Source: Sphaerospermopsis sp. SIO1G1 (GTDB lineage Bacteria; Cyanobacteriota; Cyanobacteriia; Cyanobacteriales; Nostocaceae). Taken from it: a stretch of DNA of 64,000 nucleotides. The notes under the pieces are model-generated. The model saw only the letters and a list, made by a program, of their open reading frames with translations, had not been told where the DNA came from and searched no databases. A program made the translations under genes and the position numbers. Positions 36,570 through 47,146 of this stretch are shown one piece after another (position 1 is the first letter of the stretch; each line of letters opens with the position of its first letter). The stretch is taken from contig JAAHFX010000003.1 in assembly GCA_010672785.1 (NCBI GenBank), forward strand, positions 124,001-188,000, written 5' to 3'.

Positions 36570-36680
36570 TATACAGCAGATTTATTTGCTATTAGGTACA
36601 ATTAATAATCATGAAACTCTTGTGGGGTGGGCATCTTGCCCGCCAATAGTGTACATCACTACACCGGAAAGTGCTGTATA
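36570..36680. repeat. MITE-like element, family C
   Basis: The ends are TATACAGCAG and GTGCTGTATA, with the core GGGTGGGCATCTTGCCCGCC. It lies directly beside the family A copy. Confidence 0.75.
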
Positions 36681-36789
36681 TTTCCCACAGATATTGATAT
36701 TAAACAAGGAGATATTCAAGGAATAATACCGATACACCCGGAAACAATATTAGTAGATAAAACATTTAGAATTCAGAAATAGTCAAAGT

Positions 36790-38280
36790 TTACAATTGAG
36801 AATTAACATACTTCGCTCTAATTCTAAAAATTAACATAGTTATAGAAGTAAAGATAATCCCCAAACATAAATTTTTCCAACTTAGACTTTTATGATTAAC
36901 ATGAACTAAGATCATTTCTAAAACTAGAGAAGGTAATAACAAAGCAATAGGAATAAACACACGAGAAAATCTGACCCGATTTTGAGAAAAAAGATTCAGA
37001 ATAGCTAAACCAGCACCCAAAGGAATAAAAGTAAGAGCATAATAAAACATCTTTTGATGCAAAGGGATCAACTCCAATAAATTCAATGAATATAAACTTT
37101 CCACTTGATCTATATACACATGAAAAGTTCCTCTGGAATAGGAAAGGATTAATTGATGAAACTCTGTATCTGTAAAGACACTTGGTATTTTAATTTGTAA
37201 ATCAGTACCATTTTCTCCTGTTAATGGTGTTCTTAGTCTTAATTCTAAATAATCTTCATGTTGTGAAATAGTTAAATTACGCTCTAAGACATTAGCTGAT
37301 ATGGAAATGATCCTCGCTGGCCCAGTTTGTTGAATTTTGTTAGTAGCAAGAGTGGTACTAATTGTAAATTCTGACTGACGACTAATTCTTTGACTCAATA
37401 TTTTTACTGGTAATTGACTAGTTAACCATTGACGGGGATTCACAAAAATACCTTGGTTTGAGTTGATAAATTGAGGTTTTCCACGCCAAATTAATTCTGG
37501 TGAATTTCCAGTTTTATCCTGATAGCAACATTGACCATTAAATTGATAATTAGCTACTAAATTATTTTTCAAATTAGAGAAGTAATTAGTATTCGAGAAA
37601 GCTGCTTGAGCCTCATTCATAGATATTGCTTGATCAGTAATATAAACATTGGCAATATATCCTTCCCAAGGACGATTACCAATATATTCATTACCAATTA
37701 ACAAAGGAAAAGTAGAATCCCAATTACTTAAATTAGTTGCACTTTGCCAAGTAATAGAAATAATTAATGTCAAAGAAACATAGGCAAGAATGAACAAGGT
37801 AATTCGTTGATTAGATAATTTAGAACTCTTGGATGTAAATTGAGATACCCGATAATTTAAAAATTTATAGTTCCAGATATAAAAACATAATAAGCCTAAG
37901 CATCCCCCCAGAGTATTATTAATAATATCAGCTGGAGTAGGACTACGAGAAGGAAGAAATATTTGTAAACTTTCTACAGTAAATGATAAACCCGCACTGA
38001 CAAGTAAGACAATGAGAATTTGTAAACCTAGATTAATTTTCTGCTTCTGTAAAATACCCCCACAGCAGAATCCCAATGGCATAAATAGTAAAACATTATT
38101 TAGTTGATCCTGAAAAGAAGAGCTATGATTGAAGTTTACCCAAAAATGAGTAATTTTTACTTCATGATAGAAATGGAAGTTAAAAGGTGACAACGTAGCA
38201 ATGGCAATTACTACAATACTAACTAAGATAAATATTATATCTAGTAAATATACTAAAAAAATCTTATGTTTCATTGTCAA
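36790..38280 (-). CDS. VanZ-family membrane protein with LamG/concanavalin-like domain
   Basis: This 496-residue protein has an N-terminal VanZ-like membrane region (about 8-145: NNVLLFMPLGFCCGGIL, FTVESLQIFLPSRSPTPADIINN in split form). One more helix (about 160-178) follows, then an extracytoplasmic beta-sandwich of the LamG/concanavalin A type (about 180-400) and two to three C-terminal helices. The VanZ family is linked to teicoplanin resistance, but its molecular role is unknown. The LamG part suggests carbohydrate or protein binding outside the membrane. It is a single gene with no glycosyltransferases beside it. Confidence 0.82.
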   Translation of the reverse strand: MTMKHKIFLVYLLDIIFILVSIVVIAIATLSPFNFHFYHEVKITHFWVNFNHSSSFQDQLNNVLLFMPLGFCCGGILQKQKINLGLQILIVLLVSAGLSFTVESLQIFLPSRSPTPADIINNTLGGCLGLLCFYIWNYKFLNYRVSQFTSKSSKLSNQRITLFILAYVSLTLIISITWQSATNLSNWDSTFPLLIGNEYIGNRPWEGYIANVYITDQAISMNEAQAAFSNTNYFSNLKNNLVANYQFNGQCCYQDKTGNSPELIWRGKPQFINSNQGIFVNPRQWLTSQLPVKILSQRISRQSEFTISTTLATNKIQQTGPARIISISANVLERNLTISQHEDYLELRLRTPLTGENGTDLQIKIPSVFTDTEFHQLILSYSRGTFHVYIDQVESLYSLNLLELIPLHQKMFYYALTFIPLGAGLAILNLFSQNRVRFSRVFIPIALLLPSLVLEMILVHVNHKSLSWKNLCLGIIFTSITMLIFRIRAKYVNSQL

Positions 38281-38786
38281 ATTTTTACCTATATTTTTAC
38301 AAAAACGACTTTAATTATGGATTTAAGGCTCATCTGCACTTGGGTAATCTTAGTTTATCTTGTAATTCTCTTTTTCTGTATTTACTATTTAAAGATTGAA
38401 ATGATTTAAAAGACTCAAACACTGACAACAATGTTTGTTGTAAGTAAATCAGTGTGAAAAAACCAAACTATGTAACGAAAAGGAAATAAGGCTACAACTC
38501 TATTTCCCTCTGCACCCTGTTTGCTCCTAACGACCATTTTTAACACCTACCTACTTACTGCCTGGGAATACAATACTTGGTAATGTTTATTATGTTTGTA
38601 TTCATTAATCAGATCAAATTTCTTGATGATCTTTCTTTCCAATCTTCAAGAATATTTGTCTGGTATCATAAATTCCACAATTTCTTAATTTGTGAGATTC
38701 AGAACCAATAAACTCTAAAATTGCTTTGAGAGATTTTTCTAGTAGAATCAAAATTTGCTGGCATTTGTACAGAAAAATCATACCCT

Positions 38787-38874
38787 TTAATTAGGGTTTG
38801 CTGTAAGCGTTGCTTGCCATTAGGCGTAAAAGTGTTTCCAATGTTTCCAGATTTACCCAGCAAACCCTAATTAA
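38787..38874. repeat. MITE-like element, family B
   Basis: The ends TTAATTAGGGTTTGCTG and CAGCAAACCCTAATTAA are perfect 17-bp inverted repeats around an interior of about 55 bp. This is the best-preserved copy of the family in the window. Confidence 0.9.
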
Positions 38875-38877
38875 AAT

Positions 38878-38990
38878 AGGACTTACGCAAAATATCTCTC
38901 AAATCCTCTTATCTTCATTTTCTATCCCTTCGGGAAGCTCCGCTAACGCTTCCTTCGTTGTTAATTCTTCCGTAACTTCTACGTAAGTAT
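38878..38990. repeat. MITE-like element, family A (with extra interior segment)
   Basis: The ends are AGGACTTACGCAAAA and ACGTAAGTAT. The interior carries a CCCTTCGGGAAGCTCCGCTAA hairpin not present in the shorter copies. Confidence 0.75.
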
Positions 38991-39491
38991 TGTAAAATAA
39001 TAATCATAGATTACTGAAGAGTTTGCTCAATTGTAAATTTGTTGAATTAAACTGCCCTACCGGCAAAACCTACTTCCCTGTATCCACCGCCTCAAGTACT
39101 ATCAAGTATTTTCACTAAAACACAATATCTTATCTCGGTGGTTTTGGCTAGCTCGATTTTCTTATAAAAAATTAAGATACTTATAGTCAAGCTTGTAAAT
39201 ATTAAACTCTAAAAGTTATGGGAACTTAAAATATGATATATTGGTAGTCTAATGAAAAAACTATATTCTGTATAAAAAGATGCTTATTAACTGTGCGGTC
39301 AACCACGAAAAATAATCATATTTATGGCTTTTAGAAAGATTATCAAAGTAATATAAACCAAGAAATGCTTGTTTCCTCCGCCAAAATTAACTAAGTGAAA
39401 TCACCAGATACTCAAATATCTAGGATGTAAGCTATAACTGACTATCACTGTTATATATATTTCTATCTTTTAGTATGGATGTATTACGTTC

Positions 39492-41114
39492 ATGACTCAA
39501 CTCACTTTAGTCTTCACAGAAGGTAATACTGAAACAAAGATTTCAGTGCAGCAGGATACATTTATTATTGGTCGTTTACCAGACTGCGACTTGTTTTTAC
39601 CTTTTGGCGGAGTTTCTCGCAAACACGCCCGTATCGTTAAAACCAGTAGTGGTGCGTGGGAAATTGAGGATATGGGTAGCAAGAACGGTACACAAGTCAA
39701 TTATCATCTTGTAACTATTCCACAACAACTATGTCATGGTGATGTGATTTTATTAGGTAATATCAACTTAATAGTTGATTTTAACGGTGATTTAGAAACA
39801 CCAAATTCTCAACCTGTCAAAACCCCAGAAACTAATAGTCAAGCCATAACAATTCTCCGGGATGTGGAGCATTTACAACAACAATGGATAGATGCAAGTG
39901 GTATTCATGGCGATAATAATAAAGAAAAAGCTATATCTCGACTGAAAGAATTAGTCGGAATAGCAAAAAATCTTTGTGCAGCGGCTTCTATTGAAGATAT
40001 ATTTAGCCAAGTACAACAAGTAGTATTTCGTTATATTGATGGTATAGAAAGATTAGCCTTATTAATTGATATTGATAATTCAGGTGATTTACAATTAATT
40101 AATTCTGCGATTAAAGAAGATGCCACACAAATACAGCTACCCATAGATGGTAATTGGATTAGCCATAGTATTTGTCAAAAAGTATTTACTGAAAAAGTAG
40201 CTATTCAAAGTGCAGATACCCTTGCTGATGAACGTTTTTCCTTTGAACAGAGCATTTTAGTTAAGGGTATTATGAGTGCAATGGCTGTACCTTTATGGGA
40301 TGAAACTAAAGTGGTTGGAGTTCTCTATGCAGATACTAACTTTTATTCTTCTCAATGGGAAAATAATGGTGAAGAAGAACTCAGTTTTTTCTCAACTTTA
40401 GGCAATCTTGTCGCTTCGAGTGTACAGCGTTGGTTATTAGCAGATAAACTCAAAAACCAAGAAGTAATTCGTCAGCGGTTAGAACGTTATCATTCTCCTG
40501 CAGTGGTGCAACAGTTAATAGTAGCTAAAGGTTTTCCTGACATTAGATTACCACCTATTGATAGAGAAATTACTATTTTATTTGCAGACTTAGTAGGATT
40601 TACAGAGATATCAGAACGCAGACAACCTACAGAAATTGCAGAATTATTAAATAAGTTCTTTGAAGAGATGTTACAAGAAGTATTTACTTATGGTGGAACT
40701 TTAGATAAATATATTGGTGATTGCATTATGGCTTTTTTTGGCGCTCCCGAACCACAACCTGGTCATGCCGATAGAGCAGTTGCTACTGCGAAGGGAATGC
40801 TATCGCGTCTGCAATATCTTAATGCTCATGATTTTTGGGATGAACAACTACAATTGCGTATTTCTATTAATACTGGCAGAGCTATAGTTGGTGATGTCGG
40901 TAGTTCCCAAAGATTAGATTATACTGCTTTGGGTCCAACAATTAATTTGGGGTCGCGCATGGAACAAATTTGTCCAGTTGGTGAATGTGTAATCAGTGAA
41001 GCTACCTATGATATACTTAATGATAAATCCGATTTTAGCTTTATGGGCGATTATCGTTTTAAAGGTATTAAAAGATTAATTAAAGTTTATCAAACCCATA
41101 TTAATGGCTCTTAG
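39492..41114 (+). CDS. Class III adenylate cyclase with FHA and GAF domains
   Basis: This 540-residue cytoplasmic signalling enzyme has an N-terminal FHA domain (about 20-95: IIGRLPDCDLFLPFGGVSRKHARI, in split form, and SKNGTQVN), which binds phosphothreonine. A GAF domain follows (about 165-325), then a class III cyclase domain (about 355-540). Metal aspartates are in ILFADLVGF and KYIGDCIM. The purine-selecting pair is Lys in LDKYIGD and Thr in DYTALG, the Lys/Thr combination seen in cyanobacterial adenylate cyclases, so cAMP is the likely product. FHA suggests control by Ser/Thr kinases. It is transcribed alone. Confidence 0.93.
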   Translation: MTQLTLVFTEGNTETKISVQQDTFIIGRLPDCDLFLPFGGVSRKHARIVKTSSGAWEIEDMGSKNGTQVNYHLVTIPQQLCHGDVILLGNINLIVDFNGDLETPNSQPVKTPETNSQAITILRDVEHLQQQWIDASGIHGDNNKEKAISRLKELVGIAKNLCAAASIEDIFSQVQQVVFRYIDGIERLALLIDIDNSGDLQLINSAIKEDATQIQLPIDGNWISHSICQKVFTEKVAIQSADTLADERFSFEQSILVKGIMSAMAVPLWDETKVVGVLYADTNFYSSQWENNGEEELSFFSTLGNLVASSVQRWLLADKLKNQEVIRQRLERYHSPAVVQQLIVAKGFPDIRLPPIDREITILFADLVGFTEISERRQPTEIAELLNKFFEEMLQEVFTYGGTLDKYIGDCIMAFFGAPEPQPGHADRAVATAKGMLSRLQYLNAHDFWDEQLQLRISINTGRAIVGDVGSSQRLDYTALGPTINLGSRMEQICPVGECVISEATYDILNDKSDFSFMGDYRFKGIKRLIKVYQTHINGS

Positions 41115-41511
41115 AGCTTCCTGAAAAAGTGATCTGTAGAGATTAGAGAACAAGAAAAAGAGAATTAAAGACTTTGATTTACTTTACCTTCAAAATTTGC
41201 GATCATAGTAAATCAAAATCTTGTGACAATATAGTTCTTCAGTACCTAATATCAAATCCGTTATCATTGGAATGATATGTTTTGGTCACGTAGGGGCAAA
41301 CCCCCCCGTTGTTGCCCCATGATATATCTTTCCCACAGATATTGATTAAACAAGGAAATATTCAAGGAATAATACCGATGCACCCAGAAACGATATAATA
41401 TACAAGAACAAGCAAAAAAATCTAGGAAGACTGACTATTCATAAGAAATCAGCCACAATTTTGAACACCATTAAAAAATAGTACCTTTTTTCCTTGTTCC
41501 CTGTTATCAAC
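41115..41511. repeat. Intergenic region with uninterrupted copy of a dispersed segment
   Basis: 41252-41397 is the intact counterpart of the MITE-interrupted segment at 36378-36765. It includes CACGTAGGGGCAAAC and a decayed QGNIQGIIPMHPET coding remnant. No functional gene is supported. Confidence 0.7.
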
Positions 41512-41955
41512 TTATTGACTAGGTAAACTTAAAGTACAAACTCTTGCCAACATTTGCCGACTGGCAATACTCTTAACATTAACCCGAAAATATTGAGGCC
41601 AATTATCTGCTACAGAAGTGTAGGTTTTCCAGTAAGGTTTATTAGTTAAGTTTCCTGCATTACAAGATTTGGTGTAAGCCATTCTTTTCCTATTATTAAC
41701 ACTGTATTCAAACACTACAACTGTGATTTTAGGAAACCTGTCATCATTATTATAAAAACCATCTGTATTATTGATAGTATGATCAGCTAACATAGTCTCA
41801 AATCTAATACTTTTTTCATTTAATTTAAGTTTTTCATCGCTATTATTTTTACCAAAACCTACCCAATATTCTTTAACATTTTCAGCAATGACTGGTGTGG
41901 AAAAGATGGATAGAGCAGAAATTGCGATCGCTATTGGGTATTTTGTAATTTTCAT
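41512..41955 (-). CDS. Small secreted protein of unknown function
   Basis: This 147-residue protein has a clear signal peptide (MKITKYPIAIAISALSIF, cleavage near VIAEN). The mature part is polar, opening KEYWVGFGKNNSDEKLKLNE. Cysteines at CNAG and near the C-terminus (RVCTLSL) could form one disulfide. I do not recognise the family. It lies upstream of the GATCCCCGACTT hairpin and is transcribed away from thiC's coding end. Confidence 0.72.
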   Translation of the reverse strand: MKITKYPIAIAISALSIFSTPVIAENVKEYWVGFGKNNSDEKLKLNEKSIRFETMLADHTINNTDGFYNNDDRFPKITVVVFEYSVNNRKRMAYTKSCNAGNLTNKPYWKTYTSVADNWPQYFRVNVKSIASRQMLARVCTLSLPSQ

Positions 41956-42037
41956 AATTTTTTGCTACAGATTTTATATTGGAAATTACTTAATTTCAAT
42001 ATACTATCAGGTAGTTATTTTTTGTCAATTGATTTGA

Positions 42038-42068
42038 GATCCCCGACTTCTTCAAAAAGTCGGGGATC
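42038..42068. terminator. Hairpin downstream of thiC (GATCCCCGACTT arms)
   Basis: Perfect 12-base arms enclose a 7-base loop, 20 bases beyond the thiC stop. The arms are identical to those at 25666-25728. Confidence 0.65.
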
Positions 42069-42088
42069 TTTAATCTATTAGTTGTTTC

Positions 42089-43557
<1,469 letters not shown>

Positions 43558-43673
43558 GCATTTATAAGATTTTAGCATTTTATTGAGGTGAGGGGGGAGG
43601 GGTTTTTAAAATTGTCGGGGTGTGTATTTGTTATAATTATTTTGTTGTGAATTACAAGAGGTAACACTCAAAC

Positions 43674-44795
43674 ATGAACATTACTGAAACAAGTAGTGAA
43701 ACCTATGCTTTAGATAATATTACAGAAGAAGAAAATACAGTTGAAAATCCCAGTGATTTGGAAGAAGAAGATAATATTCCCTTTAAATATTCTATTACTA
43801 GCTATGGGGCAGATTACCCAGTAGATAGTCTCTTCAAACGTATGGAAAATGGGAGTATATATATTCCTTCATTACAACGTCGTTATGTTTGGAAATTAGA
43901 ACAAGCTTCACGTTTTATTGAATCTCTTTTAATTGGACTACCAGTTCCAGGCATCTTTCTTTCCAAGGAGAAAGAAACTGGAAAATTATTAGTAATAGAT
44001 GGACAACAAAGACTAAGAACACTTCAGTATTTTTATAATGGTATTTTTCAACCTAGTGGGAAAAAATTTGCACTCAAAGATGTGCAAGAGGAATTTCAAG
44101 GACGTACTTATGAATCTCTGGAAGAAGAAGATCGTCGCCGATTAGATGATTCTATCATCCACGCAACAATTGTAACTCAAGATGAACCGTCTGAAGATGA
44201 TAGTAGTATTTATCATATTTTTGAAAGACTGAACACGGGCGGTACTACATTACAACCTCAAGAGATTCGTTCATCTATGTATCATGGTGAATTTAATAAT
44301 TTATTAAAAAACTTGAATAATCATCCTGCATGGCGAAATATATATGGCAAAAGTAATAAAAGTATGCGGGATGAAGAAATGATTCTTAGGTTTCTTGCAC
44401 TTTACTTTAATTATGATAATTATAAGAAGCCTATGAAGCAATTTCTGAATAAATTCATGGGTAAAAACCGGCATCTTCAAGTTTATTCAGAAGCACAAAT
44501 TAAAGATAAGTTTGAAACTACTATTCAGCTTATCTATGATTCTATTGGCAGTCAAGCCTTTAAACCGAAAAAAAACTTAAATGCTGCTGTGTTTGATGCC
44601 ATCATGGTAGGTATTGCTCGTCGTTTAGAAAGGGGTGATATTCAAAATACTGATACCCTGATATCTCAGTATCAATTACTCTTAGCTAATCATGATTTTC
44701 AAGCAGTGACAATTAATACTGCTCGTACTTCTGAAGAACCAATTATTAAAGAAAGAATTAAATTAGCTATTGAGGTTTTTGCTGAAATAGAATGA
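43674..44795 (+). CDS. DUF262 (ParB/GmrS-like) protein, first gene of a DUF262-HEPN pair
   Basis: This 373-residue protein has the DUF262 fold of GmrSD-type and related defence proteins: IPSLQRRYVWK at residues 64-74 and the nucleotide-binding DGQQR at 109-113. The first 35 residues are acidic. The C-terminal half is helical and has no DUF1524 HNH motif, so this chain alone is not an obvious nuclease. It overlaps the next gene by 4 bases (ATGA, 44792-44795), implying translational coupling. AGAGGT lies upstream of the ATG. A defence or toxin-antitoxin role is inferred from family and context. Confidence 0.85.
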   Translation: MNITETSSETYALDNITEEENTVENPSDLEEEDNIPFKYSITSYGADYPVDSLFKRMENGSIYIPSLQRRYVWKLEQASRFIESLLIGLPVPGIFLSKEKETGKLLVIDGQQRLRTLQYFYNGIFQPSGKKFALKDVQEEFQGRTYESLEEEDRRRLDDSIIHATIVTQDEPSEDDSSIYHIFERLNTGGTTLQPQEIRSSMYHGEFNNLLKNLNNHPAWRNIYGKSNKSMRDEEMILRFLALYFNYDNYKKPMKQFLNKFMGKNRHLQVYSEAQIKDKFETTIQLIYDSIGSQAFKPKKNLNAAVFDAIMVGIARRLERGDIQNTDTLISQYQLLLANHDFQAVTINTARTSEEPIIKERIKLAIEVFAEIE

Positions 44796-45259
44796 AGAAT
44801 ACTGAGGTGATCAGGGCTAAACAAAAACTTGATAATGTATTTGCTAAAATTGCCCAACTACCAGAAGATGATATTGAATTAAAATCTCATTGGGCAAGGT
44901 ATTTATGTATATTAGTTTCTGGTTTTTTAGAAACATCTGTGCGAGCAATATATAGTGAATATGCTAAAAAAGTTTCTAATCGTAATGTAGCTAACTTTGT
45001 GGAACGCAAATTGACAGATTTACAAAATCCGAAAATGGAAAAAATTCTTCAGTTAACAGGTGCATTCAATTCAGAATGGGAATCTAATTTAAGAATAGCT
45101 ACTGAAGGGGAACTCAAGGATGCAATTAATAGTATTGTTGCTAATAGAAATAATATTGCACATGGACAGGATGTAGGTATAACATATATCAGAATTAAGG
45201 AATACTATGAAAAAGCTGTTCAGGTAATTAACATCATTGAAAATCAGTGTAATCTTTAA
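44792..45259 (+). CDS. HEPN-domain protein (MAE_28990/RiboL-PSP-like putative RNase)
   Basis: This 155-residue, all-helical protein has the HEPN RNase signature R-x4-H at Arg119-His124 (RNNIAHG). ARYLCILVSGFLETSVRAIYSEY and the C-terminal helix YYEKAVQVINIIE, seen in split blocks, fit the MAE_28990/RiboL-PSP branch of HEPN proteins. HEPN proteins with this motif are often metal-independent RNases in toxin-antitoxin and abortive-infection systems. It is coupled to the DUF262 gene by a 4-base overlap. I infer that it is the effector and that DUF262 senses or restrains it. Confidence 0.82.
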   Translation: MKNTEVIRAKQKLDNVFAKIAQLPEDDIELKSHWARYLCILVSGFLETSVRAIYSEYAKKVSNRNVANFVERKLTDLQNPKMEKILQLTGAFNSEWESNLRIATEGELKDAINSIVANRNNIAHGQDVGITYIRIKEYYEKAVQVINIIENQCNL

Positions 45260-45260
45260 G

Positions 45261-45511
45261 TTAATTAGGGGATGCTGTTAGCGGAGCTTGCCGTTAGGCA
45301 TAAAAGTCTTGTCGTGGAGACTCTTAACAGGGAACGGGGAACTCTTAACAGTTTTAGCTATCTGTTGGTTGCAAATTCTTGGATTTCTCAGAGTCAAGAT
45401 GCAAGGTTTTAAGGTTTGAGTTTCAAAAGTCTTGCACTTTTTCAATTTCAAATTCCCTAAAATCCTTTACCTGTAAGGTTTTCATATTTATTCAGTAAGC
45501 CCTAATTAGGG
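45261..45511. repeat. Family B MITE-like element (long form)
   Basis: The left end TTAATTAGGGGATGCTG and right end CAGTAAGCCCTAATTA are imperfect inverted repeats. The interior carries AAAAGTCTTGTCGTGGAGACTC, shared with 51996-52020. It starts one base after the HEPN stop codon. Confidence 0.7.
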
Positions 45512-45714
45512 TGTTCTGAACAACTAGCGATCGCCCTTTTTCTAATTATTCAATCAAATGCGATCGCCTTCTTACTCCCTTACCTATGTAAAATTACTTA
45601 TCTTCTTCTCTTCTTACTATCCCTAACGGGAAGCTTCACTAACGTGTTCTTCATACCTTCGTGGTTCATTCAATAGCTATTCTTTTCCTGGGAAATGACT
45701 AATTCTGTACCTGC
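45512..45714. other. Short repeats between HEPN and Uma2 genes
   Basis: It contains two HIP1-type octamers, GCGATCGCC, within 45528-45570, and a CTTCGTGGTTCATTCAATAG dispersed segment. No gene is seen. Confidence 0.5.
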
Positions 45715-46497
45715 TCAAACCTCATCCGGGTTCACCCCCAACTCCCGCAACCGCTCCGCTAAACGTGCAGCTTTCTCCTGTTCCTGTTCCAACTCAGACG
45801 TTAACTGTAAACATTTCTCCCCACTATGTAATAATAAATTCCCCTGTAAATCCCACCACCGTAACCAGGGAGCTTGCATATTATTATACTGCCCTTCCCA
45901 AATACCCAACTCTACACCTAACGGTAAAATTGGATAATGATCCCTTTCATTAGCGGGTAATAACTCATAACTTCCATTCACTAAATGATAAACTTCTATA
46001 CTAGCTTTCTGCTCTTCATAAATACCGTAAAACGGTACTCGTATTGCTTGTTCATATACCCAGAATTTACCTTTAAACGGTGTTTTATCCCGTTCTTCTG
46101 TACCATTCCCAGATACAAATTCTAAAACTATTAAAGGTGCTATATATTCCTGCCACAATACGTAAGACCTACGGAATTTATCTTTTAACATAGGTGGTAC
46201 ATTGGCTACATAAAACCAATCTGGTGCTTCTGCACCTTTTTCTGGTGGTTCAGTTAAACGCCAATAAATACCACAGTCTTGACCAATCGCATATTGTCCA
46301 TCAGGATGTATTTTCTGCAAGGTGCTATTGATGGAGTCTGTTAATAAAATGCTTTGAGGGTGTTCTTGAAAGTTTTTCACAAATGTTCCATCCGACTCTG
46401 GTAACTCAGTGTGGTCGGGAAGATAGGTAATATCTATGTCAGTAGGTTTAGCAAGAGTCATAGAACTGGGTATGGGGTTGTAAAGACTCGACTGCAT
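45715..46497 (-). CDS. Uma2 family (DUF820) putative nuclease
   Basis: This 260-residue member of the large cyanobacterial Uma2/DUF820 family has a PD-(D/E)XK fold. Core elements are GAEAPDWFYV and APLIVLEFVSGNGTEERD, then FWVYEQAIRVPFYGIYE, giving Asp and Glu of the fold. The C-terminal 40 residues form a Glu/Gln-rich coiled coil (LEQEQEKAARLAERLREL), a common Uma2 tail. The family is massively duplicated in cyanobacteria with unknown function. The ATG at 46497 is followed by one at 46458 (MTLAKPTD), which is an alternative start. Confidence 0.83.
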   Translation of the reverse strand: MQSSLYNPIPSSMTLAKPTDIDITYLPDHTELPESDGTFVKNFQEHPQSILLTDSINSTLQKIHPDGQYAIGQDCGIYWRLTEPPEKGAEAPDWFYVANVPPMLKDKFRRSYVLWQEYIAPLIVLEFVSGNGTEERDKTPFKGKFWVYEQAIRVPFYGIYEEQKASIEVYHLVNGSYELLPANERDHYPILPLGVELGIWEGQYNNMQAPWLRWWDLQGNLLLHSGEKCLQLTSELEQEQEKAARLAERLRELGVNPDEV

Positions 46498-46609
46498 CTA
46501 TTGTAGTTAAATATCATAAACAATATTTTTTGATCTTTCCCATCAGAGCGATCGCAAATGACACAATTACGGGAAACTAAAATACAGATCGTTAAGAAAG
46601 GAGAACTCT

Positions 46610-46963
46610 ATGGCCTGGACAAAGGTTCTAGAAGCAAATGCTCTATCCTCTGGTGATAGAGAGGTGGTAAAAGTAGGAAACAAGAACATTTTGGTGTTAA
46701 ACCACGAAAATCAGCTTTATGCTGTAGAAAATAAATGTCCTCACTTGAAAGTTCCTTTAAAATCAGGAAAAATCAAAGATGGAGCGATTGTTTGTGTTTT
46801 CCATCGTAGTGCTTTTGACCTCAACACAGGAGAAGTAAAAGCTTGGTGTACTTTTCCCCCAGTAGTTGGTAATTTATTGGGTAAGGTTTCTCAAGAGAAA
46901 GCATTACCAGTGTTTCCTGTGCGTGTGGAAGATGGCAGTATTTTAATTGATGTGCCAGAGTAA
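46610..46963 (+). CDS. Rieske [2Fe-2S] ferredoxin-like protein
   Basis: This 117-residue stand-alone Rieske protein has cluster ligands C-x-H in NKCPHLKVP (about residues 43-45) and C-x2-H in VCVFHRSAFD (about 64-67). It resembles the small subunit of nitrite reductase and other Rieske ferredoxins and should transfer electrons to an oxygenase. No partner is adjacent. GGAGA lies 6 bases before the ATG. Cytoplasmic. Confidence 0.9.
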   Translation: MAWTKVLEANALSSGDREVVKVGNKNILVLNHENQLYAVENKCPHLKVPLKSGKIKDGAIVCVFHRSAFDLNTGEVKAWCTFPPVVGNLLGKVSQEKALPVFPVRVEDGSILIDVPE

Positions 46964-47146
46964 TTATTAAATCCTCAAATTTCCATTTGTTAGAATCAGG
47001 ATTTAAGGGATTTTCAAGATTTAGTTAGATGTAAAAAAACAGATTAATTATCTTGTTTAATTAGCCTAAAATAATTATCTCTACAAGATAAGTAAACCTA
47101 TCATCGTCTAAATATTAGTATCCTGTTAATCCTGATTCCAATATAA

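Larger units (their letters stand above)
36311..36789. repeat. Duplicated segment interrupted by two nested MITEs
   Basis: 36378-36445 and 36668-36765 match the continuous sequence at 41252-41397. In between lie a family A element (36476-36565) and a family C element (about 36570-36680). The right part encodes an open fragment (QGDIQGIIPIHPETILVDK...) ending at 36781, probably the relic of a gene 3' end. I cannot name it. Confidence 0.7.
38281..39491. other. 1.2-kb intergenic region with two MITE-like elements
   Basis: It separates the divergent VanZ-LamG and cyclase genes. It contains a family B element (38787-38874) and, three bases later, a family A element (38878-38990). An ACAACA...TGTTGT hairpin lies near 38425-38445. 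The rest is AT-rich, without open frames that look like genes and without tRNA-like structure. Confidence 0.65.

Noticed and set aside
38281..39491. A tRNA or other structured RNA in the longest gene-free stretch
   Set aside because: I looked for cloverleaf arms and a TTCGA-type loop and found none. Only MITE-type inverted repeats are present.
45695..45953. Plus-strand frames overlapping the Uma2 gene
   Set aside because: They are antisense to the coiled-coil end of the Uma2 gene, with no supporting motif.
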